From Streptomyces nojiriensis (lineage in GTDB: Bacteria > Actinomycetota > Actinomycetes > Streptomycetales > Streptomycetaceae): DNA of 64,000 bases. Below the pieces are notes generated by a model. That model ran no database searches and had not been told where the DNA came from. It was given only the letters and a program-made list of their open reading frames with translations. Below, piece after piece: positions 48,550 to 57,250 of the stretch; position 1 is the first letter of the stretch, and each line of letters starts with the position of its first letter. Made by a program: the position numbers and the translations under genes. The stretch is from contig NZ_CP071139.1 of the NCBI RefSeq assembly GCF_017639205.1, forward strand, positions 4,222,001-4,286,000, in the 5' to 3' direction.

Positions 48550-48933
48550 TCAGACGTCGAGCTGGTCGGCGACCGCGCGCAGCAGTCCGGCGATCTTCGT
48601 GCCGTGCACCTTGTCGGGGTAGCGGCCGCGCTCCAGCATCGGGGTGATGTTCTCCAGCAGGGTCGTGAGGTCCTGCACGATCGAGGCGAGCTCGTCGGGC
48701 TTGCGCCGCTGCGCCGCCGCGACGGAGGGCGCCGGGTCGAGTACCGTCACCGAAAGTGCCTGGTCACCGCGCTGGCCGGCGACGACGCCGAACTCGACGC
48801 GCTGGCCGGGCTTGAGAGCGTCCACCCCGGCAGGGAGCACCGACGAGTGGACGAAGACGTCGCCGCCGTCGTCACGGGAGAGAAAGCCGAAGCCCTTCTC
48901 ACTGTTGAACCACTTGACCTTGCCGGTAGGCAC
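48550..48933 (-). CDS. Cold-shock-domain protein with C-terminal extension
   Basis: The 127-residue protein starts with a cold-shock domain (1-66; the RNA-binding motifs GFGFLS and DVFVHSS are intact) and has a 60-residue helical extension (ELASIVQDLTTLLENITPML). Classical CspA proteins are about 67 residues, so this is the longer actinobacterial type. It probably binds single-stranded RNA or DNA. The GTG at 48933 follows a GAGG site seven bases upstream. Confidence 0.9.
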   Translation of the reverse strand: MPTGKVKWFNSEKGFGFLSRDDGGDVFVHSSVLPAGVDALKPGQRVEFGVVAGQRGDQALSVTVLDPAPSVAAAQRRKPDELASIVQDLTTLLENITPMLERGRYPDKVHGTKIAGLLRAVADQLDV

Positions 48934-49111
48934 GTCCGTCCTCTGTCCTTGTGCTCGTCGGGGGTCCGAAGGGCCGCGAACGGCTCCGGACAACAGCGCA
49001 GCGGGCCATGAGTGACCCGCCTCCTCAAGGCTAATGGTCGGGGGCCGGGTGACAAGACGTTCCCCGGTCCTTCACGGTCGGCTGCTTCGGCCAGGGAACT
49101 ACCCTGGTGAG

Positions 49112-49363
49112 GTGACTGTTACTCCTCATTCAGACGAAGCGCGGCCCGGCGACGGACTGGTCAAGGCCGGCGGCATCGTGTTCATCGCCGGGGCCGTGGC
49201 CACGCTGGCGACCATGGCTCCGCTCTTCCTCGACGTGGACCCGTTCCCGTCGTACGCGTGGGCGGTCTGCATGCTCATGGGCGTCGGCTTCGCCATCTCC
49301 GCGGCGGGCGTGCTCCGCTCGGCCGCGGCACAGCGCAGGGCCGCCCGGGCCTCGCAGGCGTAG
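49112..49363 (+). CDS. Small two-helix membrane protein
   Basis: The 83-residue product has two hydrophobic segments (about 17-38 and 48-67) and a basic C-terminal tail. The start GTG at 49112 is chosen because upstream in-frame codons overlap the cold-shock gene's promoter region; its ribosome site is weak. Unknown function. Confidence 0.7.
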   Translation: MTVTPHSDEARPGDGLVKAGGIVFIAGAVATLATMAPLFLDVDPFPSYAWAVCMLMGVGFAISAAGVLRSAAAQRRAARASQA

Positions 49364-49382
49364 CGGCCCGGGCAGGCCGTCT

Positions 49383-50000
49383 CTAGACGGGCTGCGCGGC
49401 GACGTACTGCGCGAGCCACTGCGGCAGCGCGGTGAGGTCGGGCAGGACCACGTCCGCGCCCGCCTCGCGCAGTTCCTCCTCCGGGCACGGGCCGGTCGGC
49501 ACCACCACGGACAGCGCGCCGGCCGTACGGGCCCCGCGTACGTCGCCGACGTGGTCGCCGACGTAGACCTGCGCCCCGTACTCGCGCAGCGCACCGGCCT
49601 TGGCCTCCGCCCAGAGCCAGCCGATGACGGCGTCGGCCTCGATGCCGAGGTGCGACAGGTGCAGGCGGGCGTTGGGCTCGTGCTTGGCCGTGACGACGAT
49701 CGCGCGGCCGCCGAGCGCCTGGACGGCCTCGATCGCCTCGCGGGCGCCCGGCATCGCCGGGGTCGGCCCGATGGCGTAGGTGGGGTAGATCTCCCGGTAG
49801 CGCTCGGTCATCGCCGGGATCCGGGCCTCCGGGAACCAGTGCGCGAGCTCTTCCTCCAGCGGCGGGCCCAGCCGGGTGACCGCCTCGTCGGCGTCGATGA
49901 AGGTTCCCGTCTCGGCCGAGAGGGCCTGGTAGGCGGCCTTGATTCCCGGGCGCGAGTCGATGAGGGTCATGTCGAGGTCGAAGCCGACGGTGAGGTTCAT
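49383..50000 (-). CDS. HAD-superfamily phosphatase
   Basis: The 205-residue protein has the HAD motifs: I DLDMTLIDS (nucleophile Asp and acid Asp), II VVTAKHEP with Lys, III/IV YVGDHVGDVRGA. A helical cap lies between (about 20-95). It is probably a phosphoglycolate- or nucleotide-type phosphatase. The ATG at 50000 has GGGAGG only one base upstream; the in-frame ATG at 50009 is an alternative. Confidence 0.88.
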   Translation of the reverse strand: MNLTVGFDLDMTLIDSRPGIKAAYQALSAETGTFIDADEAVTRLGPPLEEELAHWFPEARIPAMTERYREIYPTYAIGPTPAMPGAREAIEAVQALGGRAIVVTAKHEPNARLHLSHLGIEADAVIGWLWAEAKAGALREYGAQVYVGDHVGDVRGARTAGALSVVVPTGPCPEEELREAGADVVLPDLTALPQWLAQYVAAQPV

Positions 50001-50084
50001 ACCTCCCATTGTGCCGAGGCGGCCGTACGGGAGATCGACTGCGGGCCTACATCGGGGGAACGCCTTCGGATCCGCCGGGGGTGT

Positions 50085-50160
50085 CTCCCCGCGGTGGACG
50101 GGGGAGTTCGAGGCGCGGGGGTCCGGGGGCGGCGGCCCCGGCAGCGGCGCCGTGCCCCGC
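50085..50160. repeat. AFEARG-type palindromic repeat, partial
   Basis: GAGTTCGAGGCGCGGGGGTC, then GGGGGCGGCGGCCCC and a CCGG tail, immediately before the stop of the 50163 gene. An adjoining GGGTGTCTCCCCGCGGTGG stretch slightly resembles the second repeat family but lacks its end. Confidence 0.6.
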
Positions 50161-50162
50161 GG

Positions 50163-51179
50163 CTACCGCCGTCGCGCCCGCCACGCCAGGTACAGCGCGG
50201 AGGCCAGCGCAGCGCCCCGCAGGACCCACGGCCACATCCCGTGCAGCGCCCCGCTCAGCTGGTCGTCGGCCAGGGCCTCCCCCCACTTGCCGTTCATCCG
50301 GCCCCACACCCACAGCACCGCCGCCGCGAGGACCGCGCCGGGCGGGCCGAAGACCGCCCATTTCCGCTCGGCCGGCCCCAGCACGCGCGAGGCGTACGGA
50401 AGGAGCCAGCCGACCACGAGGAGCAGCCAGTAGCCGGTGACCGTGCCGACGACGAGGACGGCCGCCGCCAGCAGCAGGAAGGCGTTCGGCCGGGGGCGGG
50501 CGGCCGGGGCCGCCGGGGCGTCCGGCTCGGCGGCCCCGGCCGCCGCGTCCTTCTTCGCGCGCCGCCGCTCGCGCAGGAACCGTACGAGGCTCCGCGCGCG
50601 CCCCTCGCCCTCCCCGGGCGGGGCCGGCTCCGACCCCGGTGCCGCGTCCCCGTCCCGCGGGTCGTCCTCCGGTTCGTCCTTGAACAGGTCCGGGATCTCG
50701 ATGCCGCCCGCGAAGCCCTCGACCTGCGGGCCCGCCCCGTACGTCCCCGGGCTCACCCGCCACCAGTCGGGCTCGGCCCCGCCGGAGGGGCCGAGCTCGT
50801 CCAGCCCGGCCAGGTGCGGCGGCACGTTCTCGGGCTCCGCCACCGGGCGGGCCGGGGGCACGTTCCGGCTGCGCAGACGGCCCGGTCCCCGCTGTACGGG
50901 GACCGACAGGCCGGCGTCGGCGGGGGCCGCGGGGGCGGGGGCCGCGCCCTGCCGGGAGCCGAGGGTGTCCAGGACCTCCTCGGGCGTGCCGATCCGCTCC
51001 AGGATGCGCCGTACGGCGGCCGGGGTGTCCGGGTCGTACTTGGCGCGCCGACGGTCGATCTCGTCCCGCAGCCCCGACACCAGCCGCATCCGGTCACCGG
51101 AGGACAGGTGCCGCTGTTGCGCCAAGTCCCCGACGCGGCTCAGATATTCGTAGACCAGATGGTCGCTTTCGATCCCCAC
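50163..51179 (-). CDS. HAAS-type membrane protein
   Basis: The 338-residue protein starts with a HAAS-like helical domain (about 1-75; VYEYLSRVGDLAQQRHLSSG, RILERIGTPEEVLDTLG). This type is often found in membrane signalling proteins controlled by PadR regulators. A Pro/Ala/Glu-rich region (75-225) and four membrane helices follow (about 232-330). No PadR gene adjoins. The GTG at 51179 has GGAGGAG seven bases upstream. Confidence 0.8.
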   Translation of the reverse strand: MGIESDHLVYEYLSRVGDLAQQRHLSSGDRMRLVSGLRDEIDRRRAKYDPDTPAAVRRILERIGTPEEVLDTLGSRQGAAPAPAAPADAGLSVPVQRGPGRLRSRNVPPARPVAEPENVPPHLAGLDELGPSGGAEPDWWRVSPGTYGAGPQVEGFAGGIEIPDLFKDEPEDDPRDGDAAPGSEPAPPGEGEGRARSLVRFLRERRRAKKDAAAGAAEPDAPAAPAARPRPNAFLLLAAAVLVVGTVTGYWLLLVVGWLLPYASRVLGPAERKWAVFGPPGAVLAAAVLWVWGRMNGKWGEALADDQLSGALHGMWPWVLRGAALASALYLAWRARRR

Positions 51180-51310
51180 GCCCAGGCTCCTCCCTTACCC
51201 CCTGTCCCGAAGGTAGCGCGTGCGCCCGTGGAGCTGCTGCGGGCGCAGCGGATACCGTTGACCGGATGGGGACCGGCCGACTGACCGGCCGACGCGACCA
51301 GGAGGCGACT

Positions 51311-53758
51311 GTGCCCGAGGCAAGCACTGCGGCGGGATCCGCCGGCGGGAGCCCGGCGGGAAGCTCCCCGCGCTCACTCGCCGAGGCGCTGCGCACCCGT
51401 GACGACGCGGCGCTCGCGGCCCTGTTGCGCGCCCGCCCGGACCTGCTCGGCCCGGTGCCCGGCGATGTGACGCAGCTGGCCACGCGGGCCGGGACCCGGG
51501 CCTCGGTGGTGCGCGCCCTGGACCGGCTGGACCGGTTCGCGCTGCAGACCGCCGAGGCCCTCGCGGTGGGCCCGGACCCGTGCCCGTACGCGGTGCTGGA
51601 GGGGCTGCTGACGGGCGGCGAGGACGAACGGGCCCGCGCCGCGCTCCCCGACGCCCTGGCCACCCTGCGCGACCAGGCCCTGGTGTGGGGCGACGAGGAC
51701 CGGCTGCGGCTGGTCCGCACGGCGCGCGAGCTGCTGGCCCCCTCGGCCTCCCGGCCCTCCCCGACCGGGCTGGGGCCGACCGTCGCGGAGGCCACGGCCG
51801 GGATGTCGCCGACCCGGGTGCAGGAGATCGTGGCGGCCGTCGGGCTGCCCGCCACCCACGACCCGGTGTCCGCGGTGACGGCGCTGACCGGGCTGTTCAC
51901 CGACCCGGAGCGGATGTCGGCGCTGCTGGACGAGGCTCCGGCGGAGGCGCACCAGGTGCTGGGGCGGCTCGTGTGGGGGCCGCCGTACGGGGAGGTCACC
52001 CCGAATCCGACGCCGCCGGTGCGCTGGCTGCGCGACCGGGGGCTGCTGCTGCCCGCGACGGCGCGGACCGTCGTACTGCCCCGTGAGGTGGCGCTGCACC
52101 TGCGCGGCGGGCTCGCGCACCGGGACACCGCGCCGGTGGCTCCGCCCGTGCCCGCGCACCGCGAGCACCGTCCACAGCTTGTGGACGCGAACGCCGCCGG
52201 GCAGGCGCTGGCCGCGCTGGCCACCGTCGAGGAGTTGGTGAAGTTCTGGGAGCACGCCGGTCCGCCGGTGCTGCGGGCGGGCGGGCTCTCCGTACGGGAC
52301 CTGAAGCGGGCCGCGGCCGCGCTGGACACGACCGAGCCCCAGGCGGCCTTCTGGGCCGAACTGGCCTACGCGGCCGGTCTGCTGGCCAGCGACGGGGAGG
52401 CGGACGAGCGGTACGCGCCCACCCCGGCCTTCGACGACTGGCTCGAACTGCCGCCCGCCGAACGCTGGTCGCGGCTCGCGACGGCGTGGCTGCCGGCCAC
52501 CCGCACGGCCCCGCTGGTCGGCGAGCAGGACGCCAAGGGGCGCACGCTCTCCGCGCTCGGGCCCGAACTCGACCGCTCCGCCGCCCCCGAGGTGCGCCGG
52601 CGCGTGCTGGAACTCCTCGGGGAGCTGCCCGAGGGCGGTTCGCCCGACCCGGAGATCCTGCTGGCCCGGCTCGCGTGGGAGCGCCCCGTACGCGGGGCGA
52701 GCGATCTGCGGGCCCGGCTCGCGCGCTGGGTGCTGGAGGAGTCGGAGGTCCTCGGCGTGACCGGGCGGGGCGCCCTGTCCGGACCCGGCCGGGCCCTGTT
52801 GGAGCACCGCGACCCGGCTCCGCTGCTGGCCCCGCTGCTGCCGGAGCCGGTGGACCACGTGCTGCTGCAGGCCGACCTGACGGCGGTGGCCCCGGGCCCG
52901 CTGCGCCGCCCGCTGGGCGACACCCTCGCCGTGCTCGCGGACGTGGAGTCCAAGGGCGGGGCGACGGTGTACCGGTTCACGCCCGGCTCGGTGCGCCGGG
53001 CCCTGGACGCCGGCCATGCCGCCGCCGACCTGCACGCCTTCCTCAAGGAGCACAGCCGTACCCCGGTACCGCAGCCGCTGGCCTATCTGATCGACGACGT
53101 GGCCCGCCGGCACGGACACCTGCGGGTCGGCGCGGCGTCCTCGTACGTGCGCTGCGACGACGACGCGATGCTGGGCGAGATCCTGGCCGACAAGCGCTCG
53201 GCCGGGCTGGGGCTGCGCCGCCTCGCGCCGACGGTGCTGGCGGCGCAGGCGGATCCGACCGTCCTGCTGGAGGGGTTGCGGTCGATGGGGTACGCGCCGG
53301 CCGCGGAGTCCCGCACCGGCGACGTGCTGGTGGCCCGGGCCGACGCCCACCGCACCCCGGCCCGCTCGGCGCCGGTACCGGTGCCGGAGGGTCCGCCGGT
53401 GCCGGACGCGACGCTGCTGGCAGCGGCGGTACGGGCGATCCGCGCGGGCGACGTGGCGGCGACGGCGGTGCGCAAGGAGCCCGCGACGGCCTCAGCCGCC
53501 GGGACCGGGATGCCGGGCGAACTGCCGCGCACGAGCGCGGCGGAGACCCTGGCGACGGTGCAGGCGGCCGCACTGACGGGGTCGGCGGTGTGGATCGGGT
53601 ACGTGAACGCGGAGGGCGCGGCGAGCCAGCGGGTCATCGCGCCGGTCCGGGTGGAGGGCGGCTTCGTCACCGGGTACGACCACACGGCGGACGAGGTACG
53701 GACGTACGCGCTGCACCGGATCACCGGTGTCGCGGAGCTGGCGGACGACCAGGTGTAG
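51311..53758 (+). CDS. XPB-N-terminal-like protein with a C-terminal WYL-like domain, no helicase motor
   Basis: The 815-residue protein has no Walker A or DExH motif. Residues about 515-680 (VLLQADLTAVAPGPL, VYRFTPGSVRRALDAGH, PQPLAYLIDDVARRHGHLRV) align by eye with the N-terminal domain of the XPB helicase encoded at 57251 (IVQSDKTLLLEVDHE, PHALLVDVAETMARYGRL). The last 90 residues (WIGYVNAEGAASQRVIAP, GYDHTADEVRTYALHRITGV) look like a WYL ligand- or nucleic-acid-sensing domain. A role in DNA repair or regulation is inferred. AGGAGG lies five bases before the GTG. Confidence 0.85.
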   Translation: MPEASTAAGSAGGSPAGSSPRSLAEALRTRDDAALAALLRARPDLLGPVPGDVTQLATRAGTRASVVRALDRLDRFALQTAEALAVGPDPCPYAVLEGLLTGGEDERARAALPDALATLRDQALVWGDEDRLRLVRTARELLAPSASRPSPTGLGPTVAEATAGMSPTRVQEIVAAVGLPATHDPVSAVTALTGLFTDPERMSALLDEAPAEAHQVLGRLVWGPPYGEVTPNPTPPVRWLRDRGLLLPATARTVVLPREVALHLRGGLAHRDTAPVAPPVPAHREHRPQLVDANAAGQALAALATVEELVKFWEHAGPPVLRAGGLSVRDLKRAAAALDTTEPQAAFWAELAYAAGLLASDGEADERYAPTPAFDDWLELPPAERWSRLATAWLPATRTAPLVGEQDAKGRTLSALGPELDRSAAPEVRRRVLELLGELPEGGSPDPEILLARLAWERPVRGASDLRARLARWVLEESEVLGVTGRGALSGPGRALLEHRDPAPLLAPLLPEPVDHVLLQADLTAVAPGPLRRPLGDTLAVLADVESKGGATVYRFTPGSVRRALDAGHAAADLHAFLKEHSRTPVPQPLAYLIDDVARRHGHLRVGAASSYVRCDDDAMLGEILADKRSAGLGLRRLAPTVLAAQADPTVLLEGLRSMGYAPAAESRTGDVLVARADAHRTPARSAPVPVPEGPPVPDATLLAAAVRAIRAGDVAATAVRKEPATASAAGTGMPGELPRTSAAETLATVQAAALTGSAVWIGYVNAEGAASQRVIAPVRVEGGFVTGYDHTADEVRTYALHRITGVAELADDQV

Positions 53759-53825
53759 GGGCGGAGGGGCATCCAGTGGGGCGGACGGTCACGGTGTCGG
53801 ACCGTCATCCTGAGCGCATGCCGGT

Positions 53826-54368
53826 TCAGTCGCGGACGAGTACGACGACGAATCCGGCGACGGCGCCCACCAGCAGCGCGAGCAGGGAGTAGCGGGGCCG
53901 GTTCTCGCGGAGCACCGGAAGGTAGTGGTCCACCGCGAAGCGGCCCGGCCCGGTGAGGGTGAGGGCGACGATCGCGGCGAACAGCACCACTTCGAGTTCC
54001 ACGCCCTTGGGCGGGAAGTAGGCGCTCAGGCCGCGGACGTCGAGGACGTTGATGAACGTGCCGGTCAGCGCCGCTCCGGCGAGCGGGGTGAGCAGTCCGA
54101 GGGCGAGACCGAGGCCGCCGAGGGTCTCGGCGAGACCGGCGATGACGGCCATGGCGTCCCCGGCGGGGTAGCCGGCCATCGTGAAGCCCTTGCCGGTCGC
54201 GGTGAGGCCCGGGCCGCCGAACCAGCCGAAGAGCTTCATCGTGCCGTGTCCGGCCATGCTGAGGCCGACGACGAGCCGGAGCAGGAGCAGACCGGTGTCG
54301 TGGGTGACGGTGGTGGCGGGAGCCGAGGAGGTGCTGAGGAGCGAGCGGTCCCAGCTTGCTTGCGTCAT
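53826..54368 (-). CDS. DoxX-family membrane protein
   Basis: The 180-residue protein has four or five membrane segments and the DoxX pattern: LLRLVVGLSMAGHGTMKLFG, MAVIAGLAETLGGLGLALGL and ALTGTFINVLD. DoxX proteins act with redox and thiol systems in the membrane; the exact role here is unknown. ATG at 54368. Confidence 0.88.
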   Translation of the reverse strand: MTQASWDRSLLSTSSAPATTVTHDTGLLLLRLVVGLSMAGHGTMKLFGWFGGPGLTATGKGFTMAGYPAGDAMAVIAGLAETLGGLGLALGLLTPLAGAALTGTFINVLDVRGLSAYFPPKGVELEVVLFAAIVALTLTGPGRFAVDHYLPVLRENRPRYSLLALLVGAVAGFVVVLVRD

Positions 54369-54567
54369 GAGGATCCGTTCCGACGTCGCCGGTGGGCGCC
54401 GGGGGTGCCCGGGGCGCCTGCCACCCTAGGACGCCCGCCGGTGACGCCGCGGGAGCGACGTCGCCGCCCGTCCCCTCGGCCCCCGGCGTCTACCCGTTCG
54501 GCCCTGGAGTGCCCGAACACGACCGCGCCGAGAGGCCGTCCCAGACCCTTCGCTACGCTCACGGACC

Positions 54568-55356
54568 ATGCCTGACCTGCCTCCTTTCCACAGCGCGATC
54601 ATCGACGCGATCATCGGCCACGCCGGCCGGGCGACGCTTCCCTTCCAGCGCGCCCACCGGGCGGAACAGCACGCGACGGCCTTCTGGTTCAACGAACTCG
54701 TCGAGGAGACCGCCGAGGGTGCGGTCGTCCGGCAGTACCTGGTGACCGCCGGTGAGCCGACGAGGGTCGAGACGGCCGAGGTCACCCTGCGGCCGGGGCT
54801 GGGCACACCCGCGGTGAGCGCGCAGAAGCTGGCGCTGATGCACTTCGCGGAGGGGTGGACCCACCTCGGGGACCTGGGCGTGGCGGTCATGCCCGAGGAC
54901 GCGCTGTACGCGTATGCCGCGCGCAAGGGGTGGAGCTGGACGACGGACGAGATCACCGACGGCGTCGCGGCCACGGCGGAGGACATCGCCGGTCTCGACG
55001 GGACGCCCGTCCCCGCCTACCTCCTGGGCCACGACGTCGGGGCCGGGGACGGCGCCCGGGAGCAGGCCGTCGTGGTCGGGGAGATCGTGCGCACCGACGA
55101 GGACGGCGTGCGGTGGATCGGAACCCTGCCGCAGGGGTGCGTCGGCGCGCCGGTGTTCATCGGCACCGCTCTCGGCGAGAACAGCTTCAAGCTGGTCTGC
55201 GTCGGTGTGGCACTGCCGGGCGAGGGCTCGCACCCGATCGCGACCTTCGACCGCATCCGCGCCGCCCTGAGCCTCCTCGCCGCCGCCCCCGCCCCGGCTC
55301 TGGACATCCGGTCCGTCGAGCCGCCGAAGCGGCGCTGGTGGCAGCGGCGCGGCTGA
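54568..55356 (+). CDS. Unknown 262-residue cytoplasmic protein
   Basis: No named domain is recognised. The sequence is alpha/beta and acidic in the middle with a late motif LPQGCVGAPVFIG that faintly recalls the GxSG loop of trypsin-like proteases. The His-Asp part is not evident, so protease activity is not claimed. It ends in the basic tail KRRWWQRRG, perhaps membrane- or nucleic-acid-contacting. The ATG at 54568 follows a weak site. Confidence 0.7.
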   Translation: MPDLPPFHSAIIDAIIGHAGRATLPFQRAHRAEQHATAFWFNELVEETAEGAVVRQYLVTAGEPTRVETAEVTLRPGLGTPAVSAQKLALMHFAEGWTHLGDLGVAVMPEDALYAYAARKGWSWTTDEITDGVAATAEDIAGLDGTPVPAYLLGHDVGAGDGAREQAVVVGEIVRTDEDGVRWIGTLPQGCVGAPVFIGTALGENSFKLVCVGVALPGEGSHPIATFDRIRAALSLLAAAPAPALDIRSVEPPKRRWWQRRG

Positions 55357-55381
55357 GGCCGGCCGGCGGCGAACGCCGGTC

Positions 55382-55867
55382 TCACCTGGGGGCGTAGTCG
55401 ATCCGCCCGGCGTCGAAGGGCCACACCTCGTGGAGCCAGCGGGTGATCCGCTCGTGGACGCGCGGGTCCAGTGCGGCCCGGTCGGAGCGCACCCAGTGGC
55501 TGACGGCGACCCGGCCGGGGGCCTCCCGGGAACCGTGGATGTACAGGCAGCCGATCACCTCGCCCTCGCCGCCGCCGTCGCCGCCGCCTTCCAGGAGGCT
55601 GTAGGCGAAGGCGACGCGCTCCTCGAACTCCCGCGCGTGCCGGAGCAGGTCGGCCAGGTTCTCCTCGGCGGTCATCCCCGCCACCGGCGGCCAGCCCCGC
55701 CCCACGAATCCGGGCGTCGCCCTGATGTGCGCGATGCTCCCGGTCCAGGCGGCGAGGTCGCGCTCGTTGTGCTCGGCGCCGAGCGGCTCCAGCCGGAAGC
55801 CGTCGGCCACGAGGGTCCGCGGTACCGCGAAGTCGGCGGGGACGAAAGGCTGCTGATCTCGGCTCAT
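55382..55867 (-). CDS. GNAT-like acetyltransferase
   Basis: The 161-residue protein has the LEPLGAEHNERDLAAW beginning and the central VIGCLYIHGSREAPGRVAVS strands of GNAT-related enzymes. The conserved acetyl-CoA loop is weak, so the call is moderate. It overlaps the peroxiredoxin-like stop by 4 bp (ATGA), so the two are co-translated. Confidence 0.7.
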   Translation of the reverse strand: MSRDQQPFVPADFAVPRTLVADGFRLEPLGAEHNERDLAAWTGSIAHIRATPGFVGRGWPPVAGMTAEENLADLLRHAREFEERVAFAYSLLEGGGDGGGEGEVIGCLYIHGSREAPGRVAVSHWVRSDRAALDPRVHERITRWLHEVWPFDAGRIDYAPR

Positions 55868-56424
55868 GCCAGGACCGTACGTGCCTCCGCCGCCAGGGTC
55901 AGCAGCTTTTCCACCGGCCACTGGTCGTCCGCGTGCACCCCGTAACCGGCGGCCAGGACGCGTCCGTCCGGCGCGATCAGGAAGTCCGCCGGCAGCCCCA
56001 GGCGCCCGCCGTCCTGGACGAGCGTCGGCGGCTTCGCCCGGCCGCGCAGGATGTCGAGCGTGCCGACGGCGATCGCCCGCCAGGCACGCGCGGACAGCAG
56101 GGCGCGGTAGGACGACTCGACGCCGAACTCGGCGTACAGCCGCTTGCGGGGGTCCGCGACGACGGCGAAGGGCAGGTCGGCGACGTGCTCGCGCAGTTCG
56201 TCGGCGCCGGAGTGGAAGACCACGACCTCCCGGATCCCGGCGGCTTCTATCTCGGCGTGCCGCCGCAGCACCGAGCGCAGATGCAGATGGCAGATGGGGC
56301 AGCCGGCGAACCGGCGGAACTGGAGGTGGACGAGGAGTCCGGGGTCGGGGACGGCCACGGGGGCGCCGTCCGCGACGGCGGTGAGGGTGCGGGTACGGAC
56401 GATGGAACCGGTGTCGAGCTGCAC
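55864..56424 (-). CDS. AhpC/TSA-like peroxiredoxin
   Basis: The 186-residue thioredoxin-fold protein has FAGCPICHLHL with a CxxC pair at about residues 41-44, the peroxidatic position, followed by VVFHSGADELREHVADLPFA. It probably reduces peroxides or disulfides. The GTG at 56424 has GGAGG eight bases upstream. It is divergent from a TetR gene and shares the repeated operator at 56438-56483, so it is probably the TetR target. Confidence 0.85.
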   Translation of the reverse strand: MQLDTGSIVRTRTLTAVADGAPVAVPDPGLLVHLQFRRFAGCPICHLHLRSVLRRHAEIEAAGIREVVVFHSGADELREHVADLPFAVVADPRKRLYAEFGVESSYRALLSARAWRAIAVGTLDILRGRAKPPTLVQDGGRLGLPADFLIAPDGRVLAAGYGVHADDQWPVEKLLTLAAEARTVLA

Positions 56425-56437
56425 TGAGGCCTCCTCC

Positions 56438-56483
56438 GTAAGCGTATGTCGTACACCTACAGCGTAAGCGTATGCCGTACGCT
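56438..56483. promoter_or_regulatory. Two repeated operators between the TetR and peroxiredoxin genes
   Basis: GTAAGCGTATGTCGTAC (56438-56454) and GTAAGCGTATGCCGTAC (56464-56480) are direct copies 26 bp apart. The second contains a perfect dyad, AGCGTA-TGCCG-TACGCT (56467-56483); the first has a degenerate right arm. They cover the promoter regions of both divergent genes and so should allow TetR to control itself and the peroxiredoxin-acetyltransferase pair. Confidence 0.75.
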
Positions 56484-56492
56484 GTCAACACC

Positions 56493-57110
56493 ATGCCGCG
56501 CCCCCGCTCACTCACCCCGGACCAACTGGCCGCCGCGGCCCTCGCCGTGATCGACCGTGAGGGCCTGTCCGGGCTGTCCATGCGTGCCGTCGCCGTCGAA
56601 CTCGGCATCAGCACCATGGCCCTCTACCGGTACGTCCAGGACCGGGGCGAGCTGGAGGCCCTCGTCGTCGAGCTGGTCCTCGGCTCCGTCGACAGCACCC
56701 CGCCGCCCCTGACCGCCGGCCCCTGGCGCGCCCGCATCACGCTCCTCGTCGACCGGATGCGGGACACCGTCGCCGCGCACCCCGCCGTGCTGCCGCTCAC
56801 CATGAGCCACCGGCACCGCTCCCCCGGCGTGCTGCGCTGGGGCGAGACCGTCCTCGGGGTGCTCGGCGAGGCCGGGTTCGGGCCCGAGGAGCGGATCATC
56901 GCCCTGCGGGCCCTGCTCGCCTACGTGATCGGCGCGATCCAGCAGGAACACCTCGGCGCCCTCTCCGGCGCGGGCACCGCCGCGATCGCCGAACTCCCGG
57001 CGGAGGAGTTCCCGTACATGACCGAGGCCGCGCTCGGCGCCCGCTCCCTCACCCCGGACCGAGAGTTCCACGGCGGCCTCGCCCTGCTCCTGGACGGCCT
57101 GGGCCGCTGA
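56493..57110 (+). CDS. TetR-family regulator (TetR_C type)
   Basis: The 205-residue protein has the N-terminal HTH (LAAAALAVIDREGLSGLSMR, then ELGISTMALYRYV) and a helical C-terminal half. I chose the ATG at 56493: the in-frame ATG at 56472 lies inside the operator dyad. No ribosome site precedes it, so the message is probably leaderless, as is common for Streptomyces regulators. It is divergent from the peroxiredoxin gene. Confidence 0.88.
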   Translation: MPRPRSLTPDQLAAAALAVIDREGLSGLSMRAVAVELGISTMALYRYVQDRGELEALVVELVLGSVDSTPPPLTAGPWRARITLLVDRMRDTVAAHPAVLPLTMSHRHRSPGVLRWGETVLGVLGEAGFGPEERIIALRALLAYVIGAIQQEHLGALSGAGTAAIAELPAEEFPYMTEAALGARSLTPDREFHGGLALLLDGLGR

Positions 57111-57250
57111 CCCGCCCGGGGCTCCGCCAGGTGCCCCGCGTGGTGCCCCACCCGGTTCCCCGCCGGGTACCCCGCCGAAGCGCCGTGTTCCCAGCCCCCG
57201 CGCCGTACGGCACACTGGAGGTTTGACCTGAATGAAACGGGGCGCCGCGC

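Noticed and set aside
54568..55356. Trypsin-like protease reading of the GCVGAPVF motif
   Set aside because: The nucleophile Ser and a matching His-Asp pair are not evident, and there is no signal peptide.
57111..57190. Degenerate GGTRCCCCGCC-type tandem repeats after the TetR gene
   Set aside because: Units vary in length and sequence, and GC-rich intergenic DNA gives such patterns by chance.
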